A model generated the notes under the pieces. It did no database searches and was not told where the DNA came from. It worked only from the letters and a program-made list of their open reading frames with translations. From an uncultured Veillonellaceae bacterium (GTDB lineage: Bacteria > Bacillota > Negativicutes > Veillonellales > Dialisteraceae), in the NCBI GenBank assembly GCA_958348245.1, contig CATVYJ010000001.1:1-64000 (forward strand): DNA of 64,000 nt, written 5' to 3'. Both the position numbers and the translations under genes were made by a program. Positions 16,246 through 24,529 of the stretch are shown in pieces; position 1 is the stretch's first letter; the number at the start of each line of letters is the position of its first letter.

Positions 16246-16998
16246 ATGCTCTACCGGTATGACGGCACGTTCTGCGGTTTTCTGTCCGCCGTATACGAGG
16301 CGTATTACGACGGCACGGGCGGCGTGGAGGGGATTCTGCCGGGGCCGGCCCCGGCGGCGCTCTTTTCTGCGGAGAAGGATGTGGAGACCGATCCGGACCA
16401 TGCGGAGCGCGTGGCGGCCGCGTTTTACGACGCCTGCGGCGGCGCGGCGTCCCGCTGGCTGTACCGGGGATTCCTGGCGGAAGCGCCCGGACGGGAAGCG
16501 GCGCTTTTTACGTATCTCCGGCGGGGATTCCGGCTCGGACGGGGGCTCTGCGCGCACCGGGCGGAGCCCTGGGTGTGGACGGTTTTTTCCTGGGCGCAGA
16601 AAACGGGCAATGCGGCGGAAAAGCTGCGGGGGCTCGTGCGCTTCGGCACGCTGGAAGACGGGCTGTACTATGCGGAGATCAGCCCGGACTGCGACGTACT
16701 GCCGCTTCTGGCGCTCCATTTCCGCCGGCGGCTCGTCTCCCATGCGTGGGCCGTCCACGATATCCGCCGGAAGCGCGCCGCCTGCTGGGACGGAGAGACG
16801 CTCGTGCTTGCGGACGTGCCCGAGCGGTCCGCCGTCGCGTACAGCGGGGACGAGCGCGCGTGGCGGCGGCGGTGGCGCACGTACTACCGGCACATCGCCG
16901 TCGAAGAGCGGATCAATCCCGCACTCCGCCGGTCGTTTATGCCGGAAAAATACTGGAAGCATCTGCCGGAAATCGCCGGGGACGACAGCACTCTGTAA
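16246..16998 (+). CDS. Putative DNA-metabolism protein paired with the radical SAM enzyme
   Basis: A 250-residue protein beginning MLYRYDGTFCGFLSAVYEAY, a characteristic start of the family that accompanies the preceding radical SAM protein (recognised from memory; 'TIGR03915-type'). In many genomes this domain is fused to a uracil-DNA-glycosylase domain. Here it ends after ~250 residues at KYWKHLPEIAGDDSTL with no glycosylase domain, so this is the short form. It starts 3 nt after the previous stop, behind TGAGGA. The two proteins probably work together on damaged or modified bases, but the substrate is unknown. Confidence 0.8.
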   Translation: MLYRYDGTFCGFLSAVYEAYYDGTGGVEGILPGPAPAALFSAEKDVETDPDHAERVAAAFYDACGGAASRWLYRGFLAEAPGREAALFTYLRRGFRLGRGLCAHRAEPWVWTVFSWAQKTGNAAEKLRGLVRFGTLEDGLYYAEISPDCDVLPLLALHFRRRLVSHAWAVHDIRRKRAACWDGETLVLADVPERSAVAYSGDERAWRRRWRTYYRHIAVEERINPALRRSFMPEKYWKHLPEIAGDDSTL

Positions 16999-17084
16999 AA
17001 AGTTTATAAAAAGTGTAAAAATCGTTTTCAAATTAAGAGCGCCCTTTGAATATAATAAATTAAGAATATATAGGAGGGGTTCTT

Positions 17085-17465
17085 ATGAAAAAAATCTTCG
17101 CACTGGCAGGGCTGCTCACGCTGGGGCTTGCCGCGGGCTGCGCGGGTAGCGGCGCGGGCTATGCGTCCATTTCTCCGGAAGCGGCGAAAGCGCGCATGGA
17201 CAAGGGAGGCGCGGTGGTGCTGGACGTGCGGGAGCCGTCCGAATACCGGGAAGGGCACGTGCCGGGCGCGGTCAATTTTCCTCTCGGTGCCATCCGCCGG
17301 GAGACCGCGGCGGAGTTCATTCCCGAAAAGGATGCGGACGTGCTCGTGTACTGCCGGAGCGGTGTGCGCAGCAAAAAAGGGGCGGAGAAGCTGGCCGCTC
17401 TGGGCTATACCCATGTGATGGAATTCGGGGGCATCCTTCAGTGGCCCTACGGCGTGGAGAAGTAA
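17085..17465 (+). CDS. Rhodanese-domain lipoprotein
   Basis: A 126-residue lipoprotein. Residues 1-19 are a signal peptide ending in the lipobox LAAGC (Cys19). Residues ~28-126 are one rhodanese domain with VLDVREPSEYREGHVPGA and active-site loop CRSGVRS, so the catalytic Cys is present. It would carry persulfide sulfur, or act as a thiol protein, outside the inner membrane. TATAAT at 17051-17056 and AGGAGGGG precede it. A kinase-like gene follows after 3 nt. Confidence 0.9.
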   Translation: MKKIFALAGLLTLGLAAGCAGSGAGYASISPEAAKARMDKGGAVVLDVREPSEYREGHVPGAVNFPLGAIRRETAAEFIPEKDADVLVYCRSGVRSKKGAEKLAALGYTHVMEFGGILQWPYGVEK

Positions 17466-17468
17466 CGA

Positions 17469-18212
17469 ATGAACGCGGAAGAACGGCAGAGCCTCGCCGC
17501 CGCGGCGGAAGCGGCGGCCGGCGCGCATCCCGCGGAGCGGGTGCTGTCTTTTGAATGGAACGAGCAGACATACTGGCTCAAGAAAAAACAGGGGAACAAC
17601 CGCATCCAGGCGGTGAAATATTCCGTGGAGCGGGAGTTTTATTACGAAGTGGCGCGCATCAGCATTGCGCGGAGCTGTGCAGACTGCGCGCCGGACATGG
17701 TGCTGCTCACAGACCGGTACTTCGTGCTCCGCGACGGGGGGAAGACGGTCCATGACTGGCTCCTTTCAGACCGGACGGACGAAGAGAAGCGGCGCGTCAT
17801 GGCGGAAGCGGGGCGCGCGCTCTGCCGCCTGCACCGGGCGGGGCTGTATCACGGCCGCCCGGCGCTGCGGGATATGACCTGGGACGGGGCGCGCATGACT
17901 TTTCTCGACTGGGAAAACCGCACCTATTTCCACGATCTGCCGCACCGGCAGATGACCGACGCGGTGCTTTTCATTCAGGGCATGTTTCGCGAGCCCTGGA
18001 TGAAGGAGGAATGGGTGCAGGCGGCGTGGGACGGCTATGCGTCGGAAGGCGGAGCGGCGCTTCTCCGGGATGCGGCGGCGTTCCTGCGCCATCACCGGGC
18101 CATCGCCGGACTGACGGGCATCCTGCATCCTTTTCATTTCAAGGATGTGGAGCCTCTGCGCAGCGTATACCGTTGGTTCCTCGCGCACGAGGCGGCGCTG
18201 GCCGGGAACTGA
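17469..18212 (+). CDS. Protein-kinase-fold protein (LPS-kinase/InaA-like)
   Basis: A 247-residue soluble protein resembling small kinase-fold proteins of the WaaP/KdkA/InaA type. HGRPALRD fits a catalytic-loop equivalent and MTFLDWEN a metal-binding (DFG-like) equivalent. An early Lys pair (YWLKKKQGNN) could serve in nucleotide binding. Such proteins often phosphorylate LPS core sugars, consistent with LPS genes ~3 kb upstream, but the immediate neighbour is a rhodanese lipoprotein and the substrate is not evident. It ends at a strong terminator. Confidence 0.6.
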   Translation: MNAEERQSLAAAAEAAAGAHPAERVLSFEWNEQTYWLKKKQGNNRIQAVKYSVEREFYYEVARISIARSCADCAPDMVLLTDRYFVLRDGGKTVHDWLLSDRTDEEKRRVMAEAGRALCRLHRAGLYHGRPALRDMTWDGARMTFLDWENRTYFHDLPHRQMTDAVLFIQGMFREPWMKEEWVQAAWDGYASEGGAALLRDAAAFLRHHRAIAGLTGILHPFHFKDVEPLRSVYRWFLAHEAALAGN

Positions 18213-18216
18213 AGTA

Positions 18217-18250
18217 ACACTCTCCGGAACGGATTCCGGAGAGTGTTTTT
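18217..18250 (+). terminator. Strong terminator after the rhodanese/kinase pair
   Basis: ACACTCTCCGGAA (18217-18229) pairs with TTCCGGAGAGTGT (18234-18246), followed by TTTTT. Confidence 0.95.
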
Positions 18251-18376
18251 GCGCATGCGCCCGGAGGGGAAATCGGGAAAGTGGTAGAAAAAAACGGGGC
18301 CGCCATATATAATAAGAAAGTTAAGAGCCTTTTACAGGAATTTCTAATAAAACGGATTGCGACAACGGAGGACAAC

Positions 18377-18868
18377 ATGGCGAAAGACTATTCGTTCGAT
18401 GTGGTGTGCCGCACGGATCTGGCGGAAGCGGCCAACGCAGTGAATCAGGCGGAAAAGGAGATCCGCACGCGCTACGATTTCAAGGGCAGCAAGAGCTCGG
18501 TCACGCTCGCGGAAGGGACGCTCACGCTCCTCGGAGACGATGACTTCAAGCTCCGCCTCGTGCGGGAAATTGTAAACGCCAAACTGGTCAAGCGCGGCAT
18601 TTCCCTGAAAAATCTCACCGAAGGGAAAAAGGAAGCCGCCGCAGGCGGCATGGTGCGGCAGACGCTCACGTTCAAGAACGGCATCGAGACGGAGCTGGCC
18701 AAGGACATCGTGAAGCGCATCAAGGGCTCGGGCATCAAGGTGCAGGCAAAAATCAACGGAGACGAACTCCGCGTGAGCGGCAGGGATAAGGACGCTCTGC
18801 AGGAAACCATCGCATTCCTGAAAAATCAGGATCTGCCGGCGGATCTGCAATTCGTGAATTACCGGTGA
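18377..18868 (+). CDS. yajQ: YajQ-family nucleotide-binding protein
   Basis: A 163-residue YajQ protein with the family-typical start MAKDYSFDVVC, then NQAEKEIRTRYDFKGSK and the ending AFLKNQDLPADLQFVNYR. Members bind nucleic acid or nucleotides, and some bind cyclic di-GMP. The ATG at 18377 follows GGAGGACAAC; the in-frame extension to 18281 is rejected. Its stop overlaps the cbiD start, so it heads the cobalamin operon, an unusual neighbour. The 160-nt upstream region is too short for a full cobalamin riboswitch. Confidence 0.93.
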   Translation: MAKDYSFDVVCRTDLAEAANAVNQAEKEIRTRYDFKGSKSSVTLAEGTLTLLGDDDFKLRLVREIVNAKLVKRGISLKNLTEGKKEAAAGGMVRQTLTFKNGIETELAKDIVKRIKGSGIKVQAKINGDELRVSGRDKDALQETIAFLKNQDLPADLQFVNYR

Positions 18869-19980
18869 TGGAAGCGCCGAATCGGGAAAATCCCGTACGG
18901 GAAGGGTACACCACCGGGGCCTGCGCTGCGGCGGCCATGAAAGCGGCGCTCCTCGCACTCCGCGGGGAATTTCCGGAGACTGTGACCGTGCTTTCGCCCC
19001 AGCATGCGGCCATCACGATCCCCGTGGAGTCGGCGGAGGCGTCGGACGGCGCGGGGCGCGCCGCGGTGCTGAAGGACGGCGGAGACGATCTGGACTGCAC
19101 CCACGGCACGCCGGTGGTCGTGACGGTGCGCTTTACGGACGAACCGGGCCTTGTGCTGAAGGCGGGGAAAGGCGTGGGCATTGTGACGAAGCCCGGCCTG
19201 CAGGTGCCCGTGGGGCGGCCCGCCATCAATCCCGGACCGCAGCTCATGATGCGCCGGGTCTATGAAGAGCTGGCCGGACGGGACCGGGGCGTGGAGGCGA
19301 CGGTGTCCATCCCTCATGGGGAGGAGCTGGCGAAGCAGACACTCAATCCCGCCATGGGCGTGGTGGGCGGGATTTCCGTCCTCGGCACGACGGGCATCGT
19401 GAAGCCCATGAGCGAAGACGCGTACCGGCGGTCGCTCGCGCCGCAGCTGTCCGTCATCCGGGCGTGCGGCTTCCGTACGGCGGTGCTCGCTCCGGGGCGC
19501 ATCGGCGAGACCGCGGCGGCCCGCATGGGCATCCCCCGGGACGCCATCGCCGAGACGAGCAATTTCATCGGCTACATGATGGAACAGGCCGCGGCGGCGG
19601 GCTTTGAAAAACTGCTTCTTATCGGCCATATGGGAAAACTCGTCAAGGTCGCCTCCGGGAGCTTCCACACATACAACCGGAACAGCGACGGCCGCATGGA
19701 GACCATCGCCGCCTACGCCGCGCTCAACGGGGCGGGCCCCTCCGTAGTGCAGGAAATTCTGGACTGCACCACTACGGACGCGGCGGCGGAGATTATCGCC
19801 AGGGAGCGGCTTGAAGCGGTGTATCCCCAGATGGCCGAGCGCGCGCAGCTGCGGAGCGAGCGGTATATTTTCGGAAAGGCCCGGGTGGGCGTCATCTTCG
19901 CCGCGATGGACGGCACGGTGATCGCCGCGTCGAGCCATGCGAAGGCAATCGCAGAGGAGGAACAATGGCACATCGTCTGA
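18868..19980 (+). CDS. cbiD: Cobalt-precorrin-5B (C1)-methyltransferase
   Basis: A 370-residue CbiD of the anaerobic cobalamin pathway, adding the C1 methyl group. REGYTTGACAAAAMKAAL at the N-terminus is the hallmark, with GLQVPVGRPAINPGP and LLIGHMGKLVKVASGSFHTYN further on. The ATG at 18868 shares a base with the yajQ stop; a GTG at 18865 is an alternative, and no good ribosome-binding site is visible, which points to translational coupling. It overlaps cbiE by 16 nt. Confidence 0.95.
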   Translation: MEAPNRENPVREGYTTGACAAAAMKAALLALRGEFPETVTVLSPQHAAITIPVESAEASDGAGRAAVLKDGGDDLDCTHGTPVVVTVRFTDEPGLVLKAGKGVGIVTKPGLQVPVGRPAINPGPQLMMRRVYEELAGRDRGVEATVSIPHGEELAKQTLNPAMGVVGGISVLGTTGIVKPMSEDAYRRSLAPQLSVIRACGFRTAVLAPGRIGETAAARMGIPRDAIAETSNFIGYMMEQAAAAGFEKLLLIGHMGKLVKVASGSFHTYNRNSDGRMETIAAYAALNGAGPSVVQEILDCTTTDAAAEIIARERLEAVYPQMAERAQLRSERYIFGKARVGVIFAAMDGTVIAASSHAKAIAEEEQWHIV

Positions 19981-20591
19981 TCGTGGCGGGCATCGGGCCC
20001 GGCGGAGAGGACTACATCCTGCCGAAGGCGCTCCGGGCCATCCGCGGCGCGCGGTACCTCGCGGGGGGACGGCGGGCGCTCGCGGATTTCGCGGCGGACG
20101 GGCAGGAGACGTATCCCGTCACGGGGAAACTGTCCCTCCTGGCGGAATGGATTGCCGCGGCGCTTGAAAAAGACGACGTGGTGGTCATGGTGTCGGGCGA
20201 TCCGGGCTTCTACAGCCTGCTTCCGTGGCTGAAAAAACGCTTCGAAGGCGTGCCGGTGGAAGTCATTCCGGGCATTTCCTCCGTGCAGGGCGCGTACTGC
20301 GCCATCGGCGAATCCTGGCAGGGCGCGGACTGGCTCTCCTTCCACGGGCGGGTGCCGCCGGAGGAGAAACTGGCCTATGCGCCGGGACGAAAGCTCGCTT
20401 TCCTCACGGACCACGAGCACAATCCGGCATACATCGCGGGCGAGCTTCTGGCCCGGGGATGGCCCGCGGAGACGGACGCGGCGGCGGCGGAGCACATTTC
20501 CTATGAAAATCAGCGCATCGTCCGGGGGACGCTCGCGGACATCGCGCGTCTTTCCGGTTTTGGCGAGTCTGTATTGGCGGTGATGGGATAA
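19965..20591 (+). CDS. cbiE: Cobalt-precorrin-7 (C5)-methyltransferase
   Basis: A 208-residue tetrapyrrole methylase. VAGIGPGGEDYILPKA and VMVSGDPGFYSLLPWL are the SAM-binding signatures, and VIPGISSVQGAYCAIG is the third conserved loop. CbiE methylates C5 and works with CbiT, the next gene, which handles C15 methylation and decarboxylation; the two are fused as CobL in aerobic organisms. The start is preceded by GAGGAGG inside cbiD, and the stop overlaps the cbiT start. Confidence 0.94.
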   Translation: MAHRLIVAGIGPGGEDYILPKALRAIRGARYLAGGRRALADFAADGQETYPVTGKLSLLAEWIAAALEKDDVVVMVSGDPGFYSLLPWLKKRFEGVPVEVIPGISSVQGAYCAIGESWQGADWLSFHGRVPPEEKLAYAPGRKLAFLTDHEHNPAYIAGELLARGWPAETDAAAAEHISYENQRIVRGTLADIARLSGFGESVLAVMG

Positions 20592-21175
20592 TGCATACCT
20601 TTGGAATAGCGGACGATGAATTTATCCGGGGGAAAGTCCCCATGACGAAAGCGGAGATCCGGGCGATGGTCATGGTCAAGGCCGCCGTCCGGCCCGGGGA
20701 CACCGTGGCGGATATCGGCGCGGGCACGGGGTCGCTCTCCGTGGAAGCGGCGCTCGCCTCGGAGACCGGCACGGTCTACGCTGTGGAGAAAAATCCCGAA
20801 GGGGTCTCGCTCATCCGGCAGAATGCGGAGAAATTCCATTGCGAAAATATCCGCGTCGTGGAAGGAACCGCCCCGGAAGCCATGGAGGCGCTGCCGGCGT
20901 GCGACGTCATTCTCATCGGCGGCACGGGAGGCCATCTCCCGTCCATCCTGGACGCGGCGGACGCCCGCCTTCCGGCAGGGGGCCGCATCGTGCTGACGGC
21001 GGTCACCGCCGAGACGACGGGAGATGTTGTGCGTGCCTTTGAAGGGCGGAATTATACGCTGGAGGGCTTTCAGATGCAGGTGAACCGCCTGAGAAAGCTC
21101 GGCCGGTATCATTTGTACAGCCCTCTCAGTCCGGTCTTTATTTTTACGGCGGTCAAAAAGGCCGCAAAGGCATAA
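20591..21175 (+). CDS. cbiT: Cobalt-precorrin-6B (C15)-methyltransferase, decarboxylating
   Basis: A 194-residue Rossmann-type methyltransferase. GIADDEFIRGKVPMTKAEIR is the typical CbiT start and VADIGAGTGSLSVEAAL the SAM-binding motif. It is the partner of CbiE, methylating C15 and decarboxylating the C12 acetate side chain. The ATG overlaps the cbiE stop by one base. Confidence 0.94.
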   Translation: MHTFGIADDEFIRGKVPMTKAEIRAMVMVKAAVRPGDTVADIGAGTGSLSVEAALASETGTVYAVEKNPEGVSLIRQNAEKFHCENIRVVEGTAPEAMEALPACDVILIGGTGGHLPSILDAADARLPAGGRIVLTAVTAETTGDVVRAFEGRNYTLEGFQMQVNRLRKLGRYHLYSPLSPVFIFTAVKKAAKA

Positions 21176-21193
21176 ATTTTGAGGAGGATTACT

Positions 21194-21964
21194 ATGGGAA
21201 AAGTGTATTTCATCGGCGCGGGCCCGGGAGATCCGGAGCTCATCACCGTGAAGGGGCAGCGGCTCATCGCGGAAGCGGACGTCATCATCTACGCGGGATC
21301 GCTGGTCAATCCGGAGATTCTGAAATACGGCAGAGACGACGCGGAAATTTACAACAGCGCCACCATGAATCTGGACGAGGTGCTCGATGTGGAAATCCGG
21401 GCGGTGCGGGAAGGGAAGACCGTCGCCCGGGTGCACACCGGAGACCCCGCCATTTACGGCGCGATTCAGGAGCAGATGGACGGCCTCCGCGCGGCGGGCA
21501 TCGAAGATTTCGAAGTGGTGCCCGGCGTGAGCTCGTTCCTGGCGTCCGCGGCGGCGCTGAAGCAGGAATACACTCTGCCGAACGTGTCGCAGACCATCAT
21601 CATCACCCGCATGGAAGGGCGCACGCCCATGCCGCCGAAGGAAAAACTCGTGTCCCTCGCGCAGCATCAGGCGACCATGTGCATTTTCCTCTCCGTGCAG
21701 GCCATTGACGAAGTGATGAAGCAGCTCACGGACGGGGGCTATGCGCCGGATACGCCGGTGGCCATCGTGGTGCGCGCCACCTGGCCGGATCAGAAAATCC
21801 TCCGGGGTACCATCGCCACCATCGCGGACATTATCCATGATGCGGGCGTGACCCGGCAGGCCATGATCATTGTGGGCCGCGTGCTGGACAGCGAATACGA
21901 CCTGTCCAAGCTCTATGACAGCAAGTTCACCACCATGTTCCGCAAGGGCACGGACGGACAATGA
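21194..21964 (+). CDS. cobM: Cobalt-precorrin-4 / precorrin-4 (C11)-methyltransferase
   Basis: A 256-residue tetrapyrrole methylase (CobM/CbiF). KVYFIGAGPGDPELITVKG, ARVHTGDPAIYGAIQEQM and VVPGVSSFLASAAALKQEYT are diagnostic. The ATG at 21194, after GAGGAGGATTACT, is preferred to an upstream in-frame codon at 21179. Its end overlaps the cbiG start by 4 nt. Confidence 0.95.
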   Translation: MGKVYFIGAGPGDPELITVKGQRLIAEADVIIYAGSLVNPEILKYGRDDAEIYNSATMNLDEVLDVEIRAVREGKTVARVHTGDPAIYGAIQEQMDGLRAAGIEDFEVVPGVSSFLASAAALKQEYTLPNVSQTIIITRMEGRTPMPPKEKLVSLAQHQATMCIFLSVQAIDEVMKQLTDGGYAPDTPVAIVVRATWPDQKILRGTIATIADIIHDAGVTRQAMIIVGRVLDSEYDLSKLYDSKFTTMFRKGTDGQ

Positions 21965-23046
21965 AATACGCGGTGATCTCCGTATCCCGCACGGGGGCGG
22001 AGCTCGGCCAGGCCGTGCGCGCCGCGCTGCCCGGGATCACCTGCTATGAGCGGCGGGGCGCGGAAAGCGGCGGCGAGGCGGTCCTTTTCGACCGGACGCT
22101 GGCGCTCACGGCAGAGATTTTCTCCCGCTGCGACGGCCTCCTCTACATCATGGCGTCGGGGATCGCCGTGCGGGCTGTCGCGCCTCATGTGGCGAATAAA
22201 GCATCCGACCCGGCGGTGCTCGTCATGGATGAGCGGGGAATCCACTGCATTTCGCTTCTCTCAGGCCATCTGGGCGGCGCAAACGCCTGGGCGCGGGAAG
22301 TGGCCGCCGCGGTGGGAGCGGAGCCGGTCATCACCACCGCCACGGACGTACACGGCCGGCTCGCGCCGGACGAAGCGGCGCGGCGGCTCCATATGCGCGT
22401 GGAGCCGCTGGAGGCGCTCAAGCCGGTGAACAGCGCCGTCGCCGAAGGAAAGCCCTTTGCCTGGCTGGTGGACCCGGCGCTTCCCTGTGCGGAAGACGTG
22501 CTGGCCGCGCTCAAAGGCATCGGCGTGGAAGGCGCCCTGTATGAGGGAAGGTGCGACGCGGCCGCGGCGGCGGTCATTTCCGAAGCGAACCTGCCGCTCT
22601 CCGCGCCGCACGTATATCTGCGGCCGAAAAATCTTTTCGTCGGCATCGGATGCAAGCGGGGCGCGTCGGAAGCGCGCATCCGGGACGCGTTCTTCGGCGC
22701 GCTGGCCCGGGTCGGCGCGGCTCCCTGGCAGGTGAAGTCTCTCGCCAGCGTAGATGTGAAAGCCGATGAAGAAGGACTCTTGCAGTTTGCGGCGCACATG
22801 GGCCTGCCCATCCATTTCTATCCTGCTGAGGAGCTGGGGAAATGGGCGGACGCGCACCATGTGGCGCAGTCAGAATTTGTGAAAAAAACGATTGGAGTGG
22901 GAAACGTATGCGAATCAGCAGCGCTCAGGGAAGCATGGAGAGGGAAAACATGGCTCCCGAAAACAAAATTTCCGGAGGCGACGGCGGCCATCGCCGCGGG
23001 CTTATCCGTGTCATCGGCATCGGACCGGGGCACGAAGAAGAAATGA
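21961..23046 (+). CDS. cbiG: Cobalt-precorrin-5A hydrolase
   Basis: A 361-residue CbiG that opens the delta-lactone ring and releases acetaldehyde in the anaerobic pathway. The N-terminal and central parts carry IMASGIAVRAVAPHVANKA and SLLSGHLGGANAWAREVA; the C-terminal domain carries LFVGIGCKRGASEARI and KTIGVGNVCESAALR. Its last ~140 nt overlap the start region of cobJ in another frame. Conserved CbiG sequence (LPKTKFPEATAAIA) runs well into that overlap, so both readings look real. Confidence 0.94.
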   Translation: MKYAVISVSRTGAELGQAVRAALPGITCYERRGAESGGEAVLFDRTLALTAEIFSRCDGLLYIMASGIAVRAVAPHVANKASDPAVLVMDERGIHCISLLSGHLGGANAWAREVAAAVGAEPVITTATDVHGRLAPDEAARRLHMRVEPLEALKPVNSAVAEGKPFAWLVDPALPCAEDVLAALKGIGVEGALYEGRCDAAAAAVISEANLPLSAPHVYLRPKNLFVGIGCKRGASEARIRDAFFGALARVGAAPWQVKSLASVDVKADEEGLLQFAAHMGLPIHFYPAEELGKWADAHHVAQSEFVKKTIGVGNVCESAALREAWRGKTWLPKTKFPEATAAIAAGLSVSSASDRGTKKK

Positions 23047-23732
23047 CGCCCAAAGCGGCCGCCGCGATCGACGAGGCGGAAATCATCGTAGGCTACAATA
23101 CGTACATTGCGCTCATCCGTGACCGCATCGCCGGCAAGCCCGTCGTGGGCAACGGCATGCGGCAGGAAGTGGAGCGGTGCCAGAAGGCGGTGGATCTCGC
23201 TGCGGAAGGGCATCATGTGGCGGTCATCTCTTCGGGCGACCCCGGCGTGTACGGCATGGCGGGCCTTGTGCTCGAGCTCATACAGAAGCTGCCGGAAGAA
23301 GCGCGACCCGCGTGCGAGATCATTCCGGGGCTCACCGCGGCGAATACGTCCGCGGCGGCTCTCGGCGCGCCGCTGATGCACGACTATGCCGTGATTTCCC
23401 TGTCGGATCTCATGACGCCGTGGGAACAGATCAAAAAACGCGCCCGCCTCGCCGCGGAAGGGGATTTTGTCATCGCCATCTACAATCCGAAGAGCCGGGG
23501 CCGCGCGGATTACCTGAATCAGATCCGGAACATCGCGCTCCAGTTCCGCAAGCCGGAGACGCCCGTGGGCATCGTGCGCAAGGCGGGCCGTCCGGGCATG
23601 AACTGGACGATTTCCACGCTGGAAAAACTGCCGGAAGAAGATGTGGACATGCAGTCCACGGTCATCATCGGCAACAGCCGCACGTACGTGTCGGGCGGTT
23701 TCATGATTACGCCCCGGGGGTACCGGCTGTGA
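22908..23732 (+). CDS. cobJ: Precorrin-3B / cobalt-factor III (C17)-methyltransferase
   Basis: A 274-residue tetrapyrrole methylase (CobJ/CbiH) that methylates C17 with ring contraction. IRVIGIGPGHEEEMTPKAAA, AVISSGDPGVYGMAGLVLE and IIPGLTAANTSAAALGAPL are diagnostic. The start is uncertain: 22908 (after GGAGTGGGAAACGT), 22935, or 22950 (after GGAGAGGGAAAAC). All lie inside cbiG, and the conserved core begins near 23001. The stop overlaps the GTG start of cobK. Confidence 0.92.
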   Translation: MRISSAQGSMERENMAPENKISGGDGGHRRGLIRVIGIGPGHEEEMTPKAAAAIDEAEIIVGYNTYIALIRDRIAGKPVVGNGMRQEVERCQKAVDLAAEGHHVAVISSGDPGVYGMAGLVLELIQKLPEEARPACEIIPGLTAANTSAAALGAPLMHDYAVISLSDLMTPWEQIKKRARLAAEGDFVIAIYNPKSRGRADYLNQIRNIALQFRKPETPVGIVRKAGRPGMNWTISTLEKLPEEDVDMQSTVIIGNSRTYVSGGFMITPRGYRL

Positions 23733-24529
23733 TCTGGATCATTTCCGGGACGCAGGACGGCCGGGAAATCGGCGCGCGCCTGGCGGACTGGGCGGCGGCG
23801 CAGCCGGAAGCGGGACGTCCGCAGATTTTCATGACGGTCGTGAGCCAGTACGGCAAAATCCTCGCCGCGCATGAAGGCATCACCATCGAAGTGGGGCGCT
23901 TCACAAAGGACGATATGCTCCGGGAGATCCGCGAAAAGCATGTGACAGTCATCCTGGACTGCAGCCATCCCTACGCGGCGGTGGTATCCGAGACCGCCCG
24001 GGACGCTTCACGGGAAGCGGGGATCGCCTACGTGCGGTACGAACGGCCCGGCGTGGCCCTCCCGGCCTATGACAGGCTGCACGTGGTGCAGACGGAAGAA
24101 GAAGCGGCGGCGCTGGCGGGCGCGCTCGGAGAGCGCGTCCTCCTCACTACCGGTTCAAAGACGCTGCCCGTGTTTGCCCGGGCTCCGGCTCTGGCGGGGA
24201 AGACCCTCTGGGCGCGGGTGCTCCCGCTTTCGCAGGTGGTGGCGCAGTGCGAAGCGCTGGGGCTCACGGCGAAGCACATCATCGCCATGCAGGGCCCCTT
24301 CTCGTATGACATGAACCGCGCCATGATCCGCCACTGCGCGGCGGACGTGCTGGTCACGAAAAACAGCGGCCTTGTGGGCGGCAGCGATACAAAACTCAAG
24401 GCGGCCATGGATGAAGGCATCCATGTGATCGTCATTGACAGACCGAAAGCCTCTCTGGCAGGCGCGCCTGTGTTCTCCTCGGAGGAGCAGGTATTGAAAT
24501 ACATGGAGGAACATCATGAATTTTATTAA
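23729..24529 (+). CDS. cobK: Cobalt-precorrin-6A / precorrin-6A reductase
   Basis: A 266-residue CobK/CbiJ-type reductase that reduces the macrocycle using a nicotinamide cofactor. IWIISGTQDGREIGARLA, TVILDCSHPYAAVVSETAR, YVRYERPG and the C-terminal VTKNSGLVGGSDTKLKAA are characteristic. I assign a GTG start at 23729, overlapping the cobJ stop (GTGA). The same frame stays open far upstream to 23177, but that is a shadow of cobJ. It overlaps cbiC by 14 nt. Confidence 0.92.
   Translation: MIWIISGTQDGREIGARLADWAAAQPEAGRPQIFMTVVSQYGKILAAHEGITIEVGRFTKDDMLREIREKHVTVILDCSHPYAAVVSETARDASREAGIAYVRYERPGVALPAYDRLHVVQTEEEAAALAGALGERVLLTTGSKTLPVFARAPALAGKTLWARVLPLSQVVAQCEALGLTAKHIIAMQGPFSYDMNRAMIRHCAADVLVTKNSGLVGGSDTKLKAAMDEGIHVIVIDRPKASLAGAPVFSSEEQVLKYMEEHHEFY

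Noticed and set aside
23177..23728. Upstream extension of cobK in the same frame
   Set aside because: It runs through cobJ in another frame; CobK homology and the GTGA overlap place the start at 23729.
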